From: Rhodococcus sp. 4CII
GTDB lineage: Bacteria; Actinomycetota; Actinomycetes; Mycobacteriales; Mycobacteriaceae
Reading direction: 5' to 3'
DNA length: 64,000 nt
Assembly (NCBI RefSeq): GCF_014256275.1
Contig: NZ_JACCFE010000002.1
Location: 3,452,001 to 3,516,000, forward strand
The notes under the pieces were generated by a model. It saw only the letters and a program-made list of their open reading frames with translations. It did not search any database and was not told where the DNA came from. The position numbers and the translations under genes are program-made. Below are positions 7,210 to 15,618 of this stretch, piece after piece. Position 1 is the first letter of the stretch. Every line of letters starts with the position of its first letter.

Positions 7210-8763
7210 CTACCGGCCCGGGATCCACTGCAGCGCCTTCACGAACGGCGGCATGATCTTGGCCCACACCTTCGGCGACAGTCCCCGGGGACCGCCGAGG
7301 TTGAGGATGCGGGTGGTGGCGATGGTCTGCGGTTCGGTGTACTTGAGCAGTCCGTCGTCGCCGTGGCGGCGACCGACGCCGGACACTCCCATGCCGCCCA
7401 TCGGCGCGCCGGTGCTGCCCCACGCCGGGGCGTACCCCTCGTCGACGTTGACCGTGCCGGCGTGGATCCGCGCGGCGATGGCCTCGCCTTCTGCCTTGGT
7501 CCCGGCCCACACGCTGGCGTTCAGGCCGTATTCGGTGTCGTTGGCGCGGTCGATCGCCTCGTCCACGTCGGCGACGGGGTAGATCGAGACCAGCGGTCCG
7601 AACGTCTCGTCGCGGTAGCACTCGGCGTCCTCGGGGACACCGGTCAGGACGGTCGGCTCGTAGAACAGGGGCCCCAGGTCGGGGCGCGCCTTGCCGCCGG
7701 CGACCACCGTGGCCCCCTTGACGACGGCGTCGTCGACGTGGCTGGAGACGGCCTTGACCTGCGCCTCGGAGACGAGGCTGCCCATTTCGATGCCGAAGTC
7801 GTAGCCGGCGCCGAGCTTCATGTTGCGGACGCGTTCGCCGAACATGCGGGTGAACTCTGGGGCGATGGATTCCTCGACGTAGATCCGCTCGATCGAGATG
7901 CACAGCTGCCCGGAGTTGGAGTAGCAGGCGCGGACGGCGGCGTCGGTGACCTCGCGAAGGTTCGCTCCGGCGGTGACGATCATCGGGTTCTTGCCGCCGA
8001 GTTCCGCGGAGAAGCCGATGAGACGGCGTCCGGCCTGCTCGGCGAGCAGCTGACCGGTCGCGGAGGACCCGGTGAACATCAGGTATTCGGTGTTCTCGAC
8101 GAGTGCCGTGCCGACCACCGAGCCCGGTCCGGGGACCACGGCGAAGAGGTCGCGGGGCAGACCTGCCTGGTACAGCAGGTCGACGCAGGCCAGGGCGCAG
8201 TACGGGGTCTGGCTGTCTGGCTTGAGGACGACGGCGTTGCCGGCGAGGAGCGCGGCGACGGCGTCGGACACCGCGAGGGTCATGGGGTAGTTCCACGGCG
8301 AGATGACGCCGACGACGCCCTTCGGCTGGTACCGCACCACCGTCTTGGTGAGGCCGGGGAGCATGCCGGAGATGCGGCGCGGACGCAGCAGCTTGGGGGC
8401 GACGCGCGCGTAGTGGCGGGCGGTCATCGAGATGTCGAGGACCTCCTCCTGCGCGGCGGCACGGGACTTGCCCGTCTCGGCCTGGGCCATGTCCATCAGC
8501 GCGTCGCGGTTCTCCAGCACCAGGTCGCGGTAGCGGTGGAAGATCGCGGCGCGTTCGGTGACCGGGCGCTTGGCCCATTCCTTCTGCGCCACCCGAGCAC
8601 GGGCGATGGCATCCTTCGCGTCCTGGGCCGTGCCGACCGGGACGGTGGCCAGTTCCTTGCCCGTGAACGCCTCGACGACGGACCGCGTCGGGCGATCCGC
8701 CGCGTCCGGGATGGCTATGAGATCGGCGAGCCGCGCGAACGTGGCGGCGGTCGGAACAGGCAT
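7210..8763 (-). CDS. gabD2: succinate-semialdehyde dehydrogenase (NADP+), GabD2 type
   Basis: A 517-residue aldehyde dehydrogenase, close to the length of mycobacterial GabD2. The general base Glu254 lies in FSAELGGK and the catalytic Cys288 in NSGQLCIS; the cofactor loop MFTGSSATG precedes them. Homologues oxidise succinate semialdehyde to succinate; a broader aldehyde range is also possible here. The N-terminal about 30 residues precede the conserved fold. It is leftward, coupled to the SRPBCC gene, and separated by 173 nt from the serine dehydratase operon. A short palindrome stands between its ATG and the probable promoter. Confidence 0.88.
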   Translation of the reverse strand: MPVPTAATFARLADLIAIPDAADRPTRSVVEAFTGKELATVPVGTAQDAKDAIARARVAQKEWAKRPVTERAAIFHRYRDLVLENRDALMDMAQAETGKSRAAAQEEVLDISMTARHYARVAPKLLRPRRISGMLPGLTKTVVRYQPKGVVGVISPWNYPMTLAVSDAVAALLAGNAVVLKPDSQTPYCALACVDLLYQAGLPRDLFAVVPGPGSVVGTALVENTEYLMFTGSSATGQLLAEQAGRRLIGFSAELGGKNPMIVTAGANLREVTDAAVRACYSNSGQLCISIERIYVEESIAPEFTRMFGERVRNMKLGAGYDFGIEMGSLVSEAQVKAVSSHVDDAVVKGATVVAGGKARPDLGPLFYEPTVLTGVPEDAECYRDETFGPLVSIYPVADVDEAIDRANDTEYGLNASVWAGTKAEGEAIAARIHAGTVNVDEGYAPAWGSTGAPMGGMGVSGVGRRHGDDGLLKYTEPQTIATTRILNLGGPRGLSPKVWAKIMPPFVKALQWIPGR

Positions 8764-8772
8764 GTCGTACCC

Positions 8773-8786
8773 CTACTGGTTAGTAG
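8773..8786. promoter_or_regulatory. short palindrome upstream of gabD2
   Basis: CTACT (8773-8777) and AGTAG (8782-8786) are inverted around GGTT, just upstream of the gabD2 ATG at 8763. A second short symmetric element, CTGTG-T-CACAG, lies at 8823-8833 in the same 173-nt gap. Both are operator-sized, but no regulator gene is adjacent, so assignment is open. Confidence 0.3.
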
Positions 8787-8936
8787 TTTTTGCGGTTACA
8801 CATAACTTACCTGTTCGGTGGGCTGTGTCACAGGGGTGGATGGATCAGTGCCATTCCTCGAGCAACACCACCAGCAGCAACGTGAACACGGCAGGGTCGA
8901 AGACCGAGCGCGGGTCCAGCGTCCGAGGCGGAGGTT

Positions 8937-10286
8937 TCAGCAGATCACGACATTCAGCGCGAGACCGCCCGTGGATGTCTCCTTGTATTTGGCGGACATG
9001 TCGAGGCCCGTCTGCCGCATCGTCTCGATGACGGTGTCGAGGGAGACGACTTGGTTGCCGTCGCTGCCCAGCGCCATCCGGGCCGCGCTCAGTGCCGTGA
9101 CCGCCGCGATGCCGTTGCGCTCGATGCAGGGGATCTGCACGAGCCCGCCGACGGGATCGCACGTGAGCCCGAGGTGGTGTTCCATCGCGATCTCGGCGGC
9201 GTACTCCACTTGCGCCGGCCGCCCGCCGAGCACCGCGCACAGGGCCCCGGCCGCCATGGCGCACGCCGATCCGACCTCGCCCTGACAGCCCGCCTCCGCT
9301 CCCGAGATGGAGGCGTTCGCCTTGACCAGCGATCCGATCGCCGTGGCGGTGAGCAGGAACGCGCGGATGTCCGGTCTGCCGTCGGCGAGGAACTGCTCGT
9401 AGTACCGGCCGACGGCGGGGACGATCCCGGCGGCCCCGTTGGTGGGTGCGGTGACGACGCGTCCGCCGGCGGCGTTCTCCTCGTTGACGGCCATCGCGTA
9501 CGTCTGCAGCCAGTCGATCGCATCGTGGCCCCCGGATCCGAGCCGCCGGAACAGGCCGGGAGCCCGCCTCGCGACGTCCAGTCCGCCCGGCAACCGGCCC
9601 TCGGTGGACACCCCGGCGTCGATGCACGACACCATGGCCGACCAGATGCGGTCGGCCGCCTCCGGAATCCGCGCGGCGCCGATCAGCGCTGCCTCGTTCG
9701 CGTCCGCGACGTCGGCGATGCTCATCCCGGTCTCGTCGCAGATCGTCAGCAGTTCACCCGCGGTCGTGAACGGGAACGGAACAGCGGGCCGGTCGTCGAT
9801 CACGGGCTCGGCATCCTCCAGGACGACGAACCCGCCGCCGACCGAGTAGTACACCCGGTCGGCGACGGCACCACGGTCCGCGTCGAACGCCCGCAGCCGC
9901 AAGGCATTGGTGTGCAACGGCATCCGGGTCAGCGGCGCGAACACGACGTCGCGTTCCCGCACGACCACCGGGTGCCGCCCACCGAGAAGGACGGTGGCCC
10001 CGTCGCCGAGCCGTCGCCACGCGCCCCGGACCTCGGCGGGGTCGCACGTCTCCGGCCGGGCGCCGGCCCACCCGGCGACGACGGCATCAGGTGTTCCGTG
10101 GCCGATGCCGGTCGCCGCCAGGGCGCCGTAGAGAACGCATTCGACGCTGCCGACATGGCCGAGCCGACCGGACGCGTGCAGTCCGTCGACGAAATCCGCT
10201 ACCGCGCGCATCGGGCCGACGGTGTGCGAACTGCTGGGACCGATGCCGAGCGAGAAGAGATCCGTCAGGGAGACGTACGCGCTCAT
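8937..10286 (-). CDS. sdaA: L-serine ammonia-lyase (iron-sulfur-dependent, single chain)
   Basis: A 449-residue fused alpha/beta L-serine dehydratase that converts L-serine to pyruvate and ammonia. The N-terminal beta domain opens with SLGIGPSSSHTVGP. The alpha domain carries SGAEAGCQGEVGSACAMAAG and LTCDPVGGLVQIPC, whose cysteines match the 4Fe-4S ligands of the family. The C-terminus ends in a cysteine (NVVIC), as in known serine dehydratases, where the tail cysteine can occupy the active site. It overlaps the stop of the upstream M20 amidohydrolase (ATGA), so serine deamination is coupled to an amide-cleaving step. Last gene of the leftward operon from the MFS gene. Confidence 0.93.
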   Translation of the reverse strand: MSAYVSLTDLFSLGIGPSSSHTVGPMRAVADFVDGLHASGRLGHVGSVECVLYGALAATGIGHGTPDAVVAGWAGARPETCDPAEVRGAWRRLGDGATVLLGGRHPVVVRERDVVFAPLTRMPLHTNALRLRAFDADRGAVADRVYYSVGGGFVVLEDAEPVIDDRPAVPFPFTTAGELLTICDETGMSIADVADANEAALIGAARIPEAADRIWSAMVSCIDAGVSTEGRLPGGLDVARRAPGLFRRLGSGGHDAIDWLQTYAMAVNEENAAGGRVVTAPTNGAAGIVPAVGRYYEQFLADGRPDIRAFLLTATAIGSLVKANASISGAEAGCQGEVGSACAMAAGALCAVLGGRPAQVEYAAEIAMEHHLGLTCDPVGGLVQIPCIERNGIAAVTALSAARMALGSDGNQVVSLDTVIETMRQTGLDMSAKYKETSTGGLALNVVIC

Positions 10287-11524
10287 GCCCAGTTCGCGGT
10301 CTGCGTGAATCCCGCGGGCCGTTCCGCTTGCAGGCGCAGCAGCTCACCGCGGACCTCGGGATCGAGCGCGACGTCGAGGACCGTCCACGCGAGGGCTGTC
10401 GCGCCGTCCAGGATCGCCGCGTCGGCCGCGGGAGTGGCCGCGGCGTCGGCGAAGTCGGCGTTGTGCGGGACGGCGGTGCTGCCGAGGACGGCGATCGCCG
10501 GATGGATGGCCGGCATCACCTGGGACACGTTGCCCATGTCGCTGGAACCGCCGCCCAGCGAGGCGGACGTCAGCTCGCGACCGGTGGCCTGCAGGTTCCG
10601 GTCCCAGATCGCCGCGAGCACCGGGTTCTGGACCATCGGCGCGTACGGCGGTTCCGTTGCCGCGTAGTCCCATTCGCAGCCGGTCGCGAGTGCGCCCGCC
10701 TCGAAGCAGGCGAGGACGCGTTCCTTCACCTCGCGCCATTCCTCGATCTCGGGTGCGCGCACCTCGACCTGCACGACAGTCCGGGCCGGGATGATGTTGG
10801 TGACCTCACCGCCGTGCGACACGAACGCGTTGACGCGTGTCTTCGCCCGGAACTGCTGACGGACCAGCCCGAGGGCGTTCAGTGCGATCGTCGCGGCGGC
10901 ACCGGCGTTGATCCCGTGCTCGGGGGCGCCGGCGGCATGGGCGGCGCGGCCGGTGAACGTGACCTCGAACCGGTCGACCGCCTGCATCCACAGCGAGGCG
11001 CACGGCATGTCCGTTCCCGACGCCCCGTGGACCATCAGGGACAGCGTGGCATCCTCCCACGCACCGGCTTCGAGCATGGGGATCTTGCCGCCGCCGTGCT
11101 CCTCGGCGGGTGTGCCGAGGAGTTTGATCCGGAGACCGGCGTCGTCCGCGACCGCCGCGAGCGCGAGGGCCGCGCCGACACCGGCGGCGGCGATCATGTT
11201 GTGCCCGCACGCGTGTCCGACCTCGGGCAGCGCGTCGTACTCGGCGCAGATCGCGACGGTGAGGTCGCCGCTGCCGTAGATCGCTTCGACGGCCGTGTCG
11301 AGCCCGTACACCCCGACGGTGGTGTCGAAGCCGGCGTCTCGGAGTGCCTGGCCGACGAGCGCGGCGGCGCGATGCTCCTCGAACGCGATCTCGGGCGCGT
11401 CGTGGATGCGGTGGCTGAGTTCGAGCAGGCCGGCCTCGTGGTTCCGGAGTACCTGCGCCGCAGTCCCCTTCAGCGATTCGGTACGCGCGTCGGTGGTGTC
11501 GCCTGCGGAGGTGGCGAGAGTCAT
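10283..11524 (-). CDS. M20 family amidohydrolase (aminoacylase-1-like-2 type)
   Basis: A 413-residue M20 metallohydrolase. AEYDALPEVGHACGHNMIAAA carries metal ligands, and PAEEHGGGK supplies the catalytic glutamate. A dimerisation domain follows (FTGRAAHAAGAPEHG). Such enzymes remove acyl or aminoacyl groups from N-acyl amino acids and dipeptides. I chose the ATG at 11524 because AGGAAGGA is well placed upstream. It lies 34 nt after a second M20 gene and overlaps sdaA by 4 nt; the arrangement suggests that it releases serine, which the next enzyme deaminates. The exact amide is not readable from sequence. Confidence 0.9.
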   Translation of the reverse strand: MTLATSAGDTTDARTESLKGTAAQVLRNHEAGLLELSHRIHDAPEIAFEEHRAAALVGQALRDAGFDTTVGVYGLDTAVEAIYGSGDLTVAICAEYDALPEVGHACGHNMIAAAGVGAALALAAVADDAGLRIKLLGTPAEEHGGGKIPMLEAGAWEDATLSLMVHGASGTDMPCASLWMQAVDRFEVTFTGRAAHAAGAPEHGINAGAAATIALNALGLVRQQFRAKTRVNAFVSHGGEVTNIIPARTVVQVEVRAPEIEEWREVKERVLACFEAGALATGCEWDYAATEPPYAPMVQNPVLAAIWDRNLQATGRELTSASLGGGSSDMGNVSQVMPAIHPAIAVLGSTAVPHNADFADAAATPAADAAILDGATALAWTVLDVALDPEVRGELLRLQAERPAGFTQTANWA

Positions 11525-11558
11525 GGGTGGGTTCCTTCCTGGAAGTTGCGAACGACGA

Positions 11559-12995
11559 TCACGGAGCGACGACTGCGCCGCGCAGGGGCGGGGCGACGAT
11601 GTCACCGGGAAGCGGTGAGTCGTACGGGGTCTCGGAGATGCGGGTGGTGAACTCCTTGCGCGCCGAGGCCAGCAGTTCGGCGTCCGTCAAGAGGTCGACC
11701 GCGGTCGCGGCCATGAGCTTGGCGGCGTGGATCATCCCCTTGTGCGCGGCGGGAAGCTTGCCCTGAGCGACCATCTGCCACGAGTGGGCGGCGGTGCCGA
11801 CACCGACGCACGCGGTGGCGCACTGCACGAGCGGCGTCACCCAGCTGACGTCGCCGAGGTCGCTGGAACCGGTCATCGTCGGCCGCGGCGTGCGCGCGTC
11901 GAACGTGGCGATCCCGGTGTGCAGAGCGCTGCCGTCGCCCTCGATTTCGCCGCCGAGCGTGCTCGCCGTGCGCCCCGACGCCGTCTTCGTGACGAACGCT
12001 TCCGCGGACGTGAGGTCGCCGGCGTCGAAGGGAACCGGCCCGAGTTCGCGGAGCCGCTCCTGCATCGAATCCTCGAGCACGACGTTGGGCAGGATGTCGG
12101 AGCAGCCGCCGTCGATCTCGATCTCGACGGACGTCTCGGTCATCAGCGCGGCACCCTCGGCGATCTTCGTCACCCGGGCGAACAACTCGCGCATGCCGGC
12201 CACGTCGGGCGACCGCACCAGGTAGTACGCCTCGGCGGTCGCCTGGACGACGTTGGGTGAGCGGCCGCCGGTGTCGAGGATCGCGTAGTGGATCCGGCAG
12301 TCCGACGGCATGTGCTCCCGCAGGAAGTTGGTGCCCACGTTCATCAGTTCGAGGGCGTCGAGTGCGCTGCGCCCCCGTTCGGGGGACACCCCGGCGTGCG
12401 CGGCGATGCCGGTGAACCGGACGTATGCCTGGATGTAGGCGAGCGTCCGGATTCGTTGCACGGTGGTGGTGTCACCGGGGTGCCACGACACCGCGGCGTC
12501 GACGTCGGCGAATCCACCCTCCTTGACCATGAACGTCTTTCCCGCTGCCGCCTCTTCCGCCGGACAGCCGTAGTAGCGGACGGTTCCGGGGAGCCCGTTC
12601 GCCTCGAGGTAACGCTTGACCGCGGTCGCGGCGAGGAGCGAACCGCCGCCCAGAAGGTGGTGCCCGCAGCCCTGCCCGTTTCCGGACTCGTTGCCGGGAT
12701 CAGGTTCGGGCACCGCGCTTCCCGCCTTCTGGCTCAGTCCGGCGAGGGCGTCGTACTCGCCGACGATCGCGATCACCGGCGCTCCGCTGCCGGCCTCGGC
12801 GCTGAACGCGGTCGGGATACCGGCGACCGACCGGGTGATCGCGAAACCCTCGGATTCGGCGACGGCGATCTGCGCGTCGACGGAGGCGTGTTCTTCCCAC
12901 CGCAATTCGGGGTTGTCCCAGATGGCGTCGCTCAGGGCGGCGTACCGCGGGCCGAGCTCGTCGATGGCAGCGAGGAGATGTGGATCGATTGACAC
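11559..12995 (-). CDS. M20 family amidohydrolase, AbgB-like
   Basis: A 478-residue M20 protein that resembles p-aminobenzoyl-glutamate hydrolase subunit B in length (about 481) and landmarks: ELRWEEHAS, AGIPTAFSAEAGSG, GEYDALAGLSQKAG, GCGHHLLGGGS and YYGCPAEEAAAGKTFM. It starts with GTG at 12995 behind GAAAGGACC. AbgB works with a second M20 partner, and an M20 gene follows 34 nt downstream here, though that partner looks like an ACY1L2 enzyme rather than AbgA. Second gene of the operon after the MFS transporter. Likely substrates are N-acylated or peptide-linked amino acids; folate breakdown products are possible but unproven. Confidence 0.87.
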   Translation of the reverse strand: MSIDPHLLAAIDELGPRYAALSDAIWDNPELRWEEHASVDAQIAVAESEGFAITRSVAGIPTAFSAEAGSGAPVIAIVGEYDALAGLSQKAGSAVPEPDPGNESGNGQGCGHHLLGGGSLLAATAVKRYLEANGLPGTVRYYGCPAEEAAAGKTFMVKEGGFADVDAAVSWHPGDTTTVQRIRTLAYIQAYVRFTGIAAHAGVSPERGRSALDALELMNVGTNFLREHMPSDCRIHYAILDTGGRSPNVVQATAEAYYLVRSPDVAGMRELFARVTKIAEGAALMTETSVEIEIDGGCSDILPNVVLEDSMQERLRELGPVPFDAGDLTSAEAFVTKTASGRTASTLGGEIEGDGSALHTGIATFDARTPRPTMTGSSDLGDVSWVTPLVQCATACVGVGTAAHSWQMVAQGKLPAAHKGMIHAAKLMAATAVDLLTDAELLASARKEFTTRISETPYDSPLPGDIVAPPLRGAVVAP

Positions 12996-13028
12996 GGGTG
13001 GTCCTTTCGTTCGGTGTAGAGGGGAATG

Positions 13029-14495
13029 TCAGGCGCGCACTTGCTCGTCGCCGGCAATCGGCGAGGTGCCGTTTTCGGTGACCGGCGTGGGTGTCCGCAG
13101 TTTCCGCGCCAGGAGGGCCGTGGCGACGCACAGCGCCGCGCACACTCCCCACACCACGTGATACGCACCCAGCGACGGGATCTGCTTGCCGCCGGCGGTC
13201 AGCGACGGGGTCACCATCGACGACATCAGGAGGGCGAACACGGCGCCGGCCACCGCGCCCGCGGCGGTCCGGGACGTGTTGTAGAGGCCGGACGCGATGC
13301 CGACCGAATCCGGCGGGGCCTGCTGCACGATGACGGTGGGCAGCACCCCGACCACCACGCCGCCGCCCAGTCCCGCGACGACCAGCCACAGGGCGAAGGT
13401 CACCGGGGTCCCCGGTACGAAGATCATCAGCACGTAGGCGACGGCCGCCAGGGCCGCGCCCAGTGCGAGGGATCCGGGCACGGTGAGCGCCGATCGGGCG
13501 AGCCGGTCGCTCGCCGCCGCGCCGACGAACATGGCGAGCGCGAACAGCGCCAGGATCAGACCGGTGATCGACGCGGTGACGCCCATCCCGTAGCCGTTGG
13601 TCACCGGGGTGGCACGGAGGAACAGGGCGCTGGGGGTCTGGACGCCGAACAACTGGGCGCCGAAGAGCAACGCCATCAACATCGGTATCCGCATCCCTCC
13701 TCCGATGACCTCGAGATCCACGAGGGGGTGCTGGACTCGTCGTTCCACGAACACCCACAGGACGAGAACCACGGTCCCGGCGCCGACGGCCGCCCACGTC
13801 AGGGCGCTCGTCCAACCCCAGGTGCTCGCGTTGGACACCCCGCCCAGCACGCCGAGCAGACCCACCGTGAGCAGAACCGCACCCGCCCAGTCGACGGTGC
13901 CCGCCTTGCGTACCGTCGTTTCCGGGACGAGGAAGTACACCACTGCCAGGCAGATCGTCATGAGGACGGCGGGAACGAGCAGCACGACCTTCACGTCGTC
14001 GATCACGGAGTCCAGCAGGAACCCGGACAGCAGACCGCCGACGGCAGCGCCCAGCGTCAGCGACCCGACGAGGCGGCCGATGCTCCGGCCCGCCGTGGCG
14101 GCGTTGCGGTCCCGCACGATCGCGAACTCGAGCGGAAGGAACGCCGCGAGGGGTGCCTGCAGGGCCCGGCCCACGAGCAGCCAGGCGAACGAGGGCGCCA
14201 GCGCCACGACGAACGAACCGAGCGCTACGGACGCGGTGGCGACGACGAGAAGACGCTTGTGCCCGAAGAGATCACCGAGTTTCGCGATCAGCGGGACGCA
14301 GGCAGCCGTTCCCAGTAGATACATCGCGCTCACCCAGTTCAAGGCTGCGGGCGACGCGTCGAAGCGTTCGCCGATGGCGGGGAGCAGCGGGGAGAACCAC
14401 CCCTGCAACAGACCGCTGGCGAACTCCATGACCACGAGGAATCCGACCGCTGCCGTGGCAGCGTCGCCTCCCCGGATGTGGCGCGAAGAACTCAT
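13029..14495 (-). CDS. MFS transporter (drug:H+ antiporter-like)
   Basis: A 488-residue integral membrane protein with many hydrophobic spans (12-14 by eye). The major facilitator motif A is present between helices 2 and 3 (LGDLFGHKRLLV), and a motif-C-like glycine pattern lies near LVGSLTLGAAVGGLLSG. The ATG at 14495 follows TTGGAG. First gene of the leftward operon with two M20 hydrolases and serine dehydratase, so import of the amide substrate or export of its acyl part are both plausible. It diverges from the AsnC/Lrp regulator, with an Lrp-like palindrome in the 102-nt gap. Confidence 0.88.
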   Translation of the reverse strand: MSSSRHIRGGDAATAAVGFLVVMEFASGLLQGWFSPLLPAIGERFDASPAALNWVSAMYLLGTAACVPLIAKLGDLFGHKRLLVVATASVALGSFVVALAPSFAWLLVGRALQAPLAAFLPLEFAIVRDRNAATAGRSIGRLVGSLTLGAAVGGLLSGFLLDSVIDDVKVVLLVPAVLMTICLAVVYFLVPETTVRKAGTVDWAGAVLLTVGLLGVLGGVSNASTWGWTSALTWAAVGAGTVVLVLWVFVERRVQHPLVDLEVIGGGMRIPMLMALLFGAQLFGVQTPSALFLRATPVTNGYGMGVTASITGLILALFALAMFVGAAASDRLARSALTVPGSLALGAALAAVAYVLMIFVPGTPVTFALWLVVAGLGGGVVVGVLPTVIVQQAPPDSVGIASGLYNTSRTAAGAVAGAVFALLMSSMVTPSLTAGGKQIPSLGAYHVVWGVCAALCVATALLARKLRTPTPVTENGTSPIAGDEQVRA

Positions 14496-14559
14496 GTCGA
14501 CTCCAAGAGGATGAGTGGAAAGTGACTGGTGGAAGAGTGACGCCCCCTGGATTCCGTCA

Positions 14560-14571
14560 TGTAAATTTGCA
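14560..14571. promoter_or_regulatory. Lrp/AsnC-type palindrome in the MFS/regulator divergent region
   Basis: TGTAAATTTGCA is a 12-bp near-palindrome with an AT-rich centre, like many AsnC/Lrp sites. It lies 27 nt upstream of the AsnC-family ATG (14598) and 65 nt upstream of the divergent MFS start. It is the only AT-rich symmetric element in the 102-nt gap, which makes it the likely operator for both genes. Confidence 0.5.
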
Positions 14572-14597
14572 GCATTATCGGCACTGAAGGACGGGAC

Positions 14598-15611
14598 ATG
14601 CAGGATTACGAGCCAGATGATGTCGATTTCGCACTCATGCATGCATTGCAGATCGAACCGCGGGCATCCTGGAAGGCGCTGGCACCGATCCTCGCCGTCG
14701 ATCCGGTGACGCTGTCGCGGCGGTATCAACGGCTCCGTGACGCCGGTCTGATCTGGATCACCGGATACGACGCCGGGGTGCCGGGGCGCGGCGCCCTGAT
14801 CGAAATCGACTGCGCACCCGGTCAATCCGTCGGCACCGCACAGGCGCTGGCGGACGATCCCCTGGTCTCCGGCATCGACTTCACCGCGGGTGGACGCGAC
14901 CTCCTGCTCACGTTGATGGCGCAGGATTCAGCGGACACCTCGCGATTTCTGCTGCACCGGCTCGGGGAGTACCCGGCGATCCGGCGGGCCCGCACCCACC
15001 TCATCACCGAGGTGCTGTTCGAGGCCGGGAATTGGCGGTTGCGCACCCTGTCCCCGGCGCAGGCCGCGCAGGTTCCCGGTGCCAGAGCGCCGCGCCCCCG
15101 CGCCGCGCGGACGGTCTCCCCCGCCCTGAAACGCGTGATCCACCACGAACTCGGCCTCGACGGCCGCGCACCGGCCACGGCGATCGCCGAGCGCACCGGC
15201 GTCAGCAACCAGCGCATCACCGACGCGATCGCGACGATGCGGCGGGACGGTTCCCTCCGGCTGCGCACCGACATCGCCCGGGCGTACTCCGAGTGGCCGA
15301 TCTACGCGTGGTACTTCATGCAGGTTCCCGCTCCGCTGGTCGAGCGGCTGCGAACCTCGCTCGGCAGGATCGAGGAGGTGCGATTGGCGGTGCTCGTGGC
15401 CAGCGAATACAACCTCATCATGGCGGTGTGGTTGCGCACCCTGAACGACGTCCACCGGTTCGAACTACTTCTCGAGAAGCTCCTGCCCGGAGCCCGGGTG
15501 GCGGATCGATCGGTGGTCATGCAGATCGGGAAACATCTGGGACACATCCTGGACGAGAAGGGCCGCGCCACGGGTCCTGTCGTGTCCATGACGCCGCCGA
15601 CCGAGAGTTGA
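14598..15611 (+). CDS. AsnC/Lrp-family regulator, double-length
   Basis: A 337-residue protein, about twice the usual Lrp length, with two AsnC-type helix-turn-helix segments: residues about 10-55 (RASWKALAPILAVDPVTLSR) and about 180-225 (RAPATAIAERTGVSNQRITD). Each is followed by a RAM-like ligand-binding half. Tandem Lrp proteins of this kind are known in actinobacteria, typically divergent from amino-acid or aromatic catabolic operons. Here it diverges from the MFS/M20/M20/sdaA operon and probably controls it in response to the substrate or a released amino acid. The stop converges on the 2-hydroxyacid dehydrogenase gene with only 7 nt between. Confidence 0.88.
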   Translation: MQDYEPDDVDFALMHALQIEPRASWKALAPILAVDPVTLSRRYQRLRDAGLIWITGYDAGVPGRGALIEIDCAPGQSVGTAQALADDPLVSGIDFTAGGRDLLLTLMAQDSADTSRFLLHRLGEYPAIRRARTHLITEVLFEAGNWRLRTLSPAQAAQVPGARAPRPRAARTVSPALKRVIHHELGLDGRAPATAIAERTGVSNQRITDAIATMRRDGSLRLRTDIARAYSEWPIYAWYFMQVPAPLVERLRTSLGRIEEVRLAVLVASEYNLIMAVWLRTLNDVHRFELLLEKLLPGARVADRSVVMQIGKHLGHILDEKGRATGPVVSMTPPTES

Positions 15612-15618
15612 CGGATTC

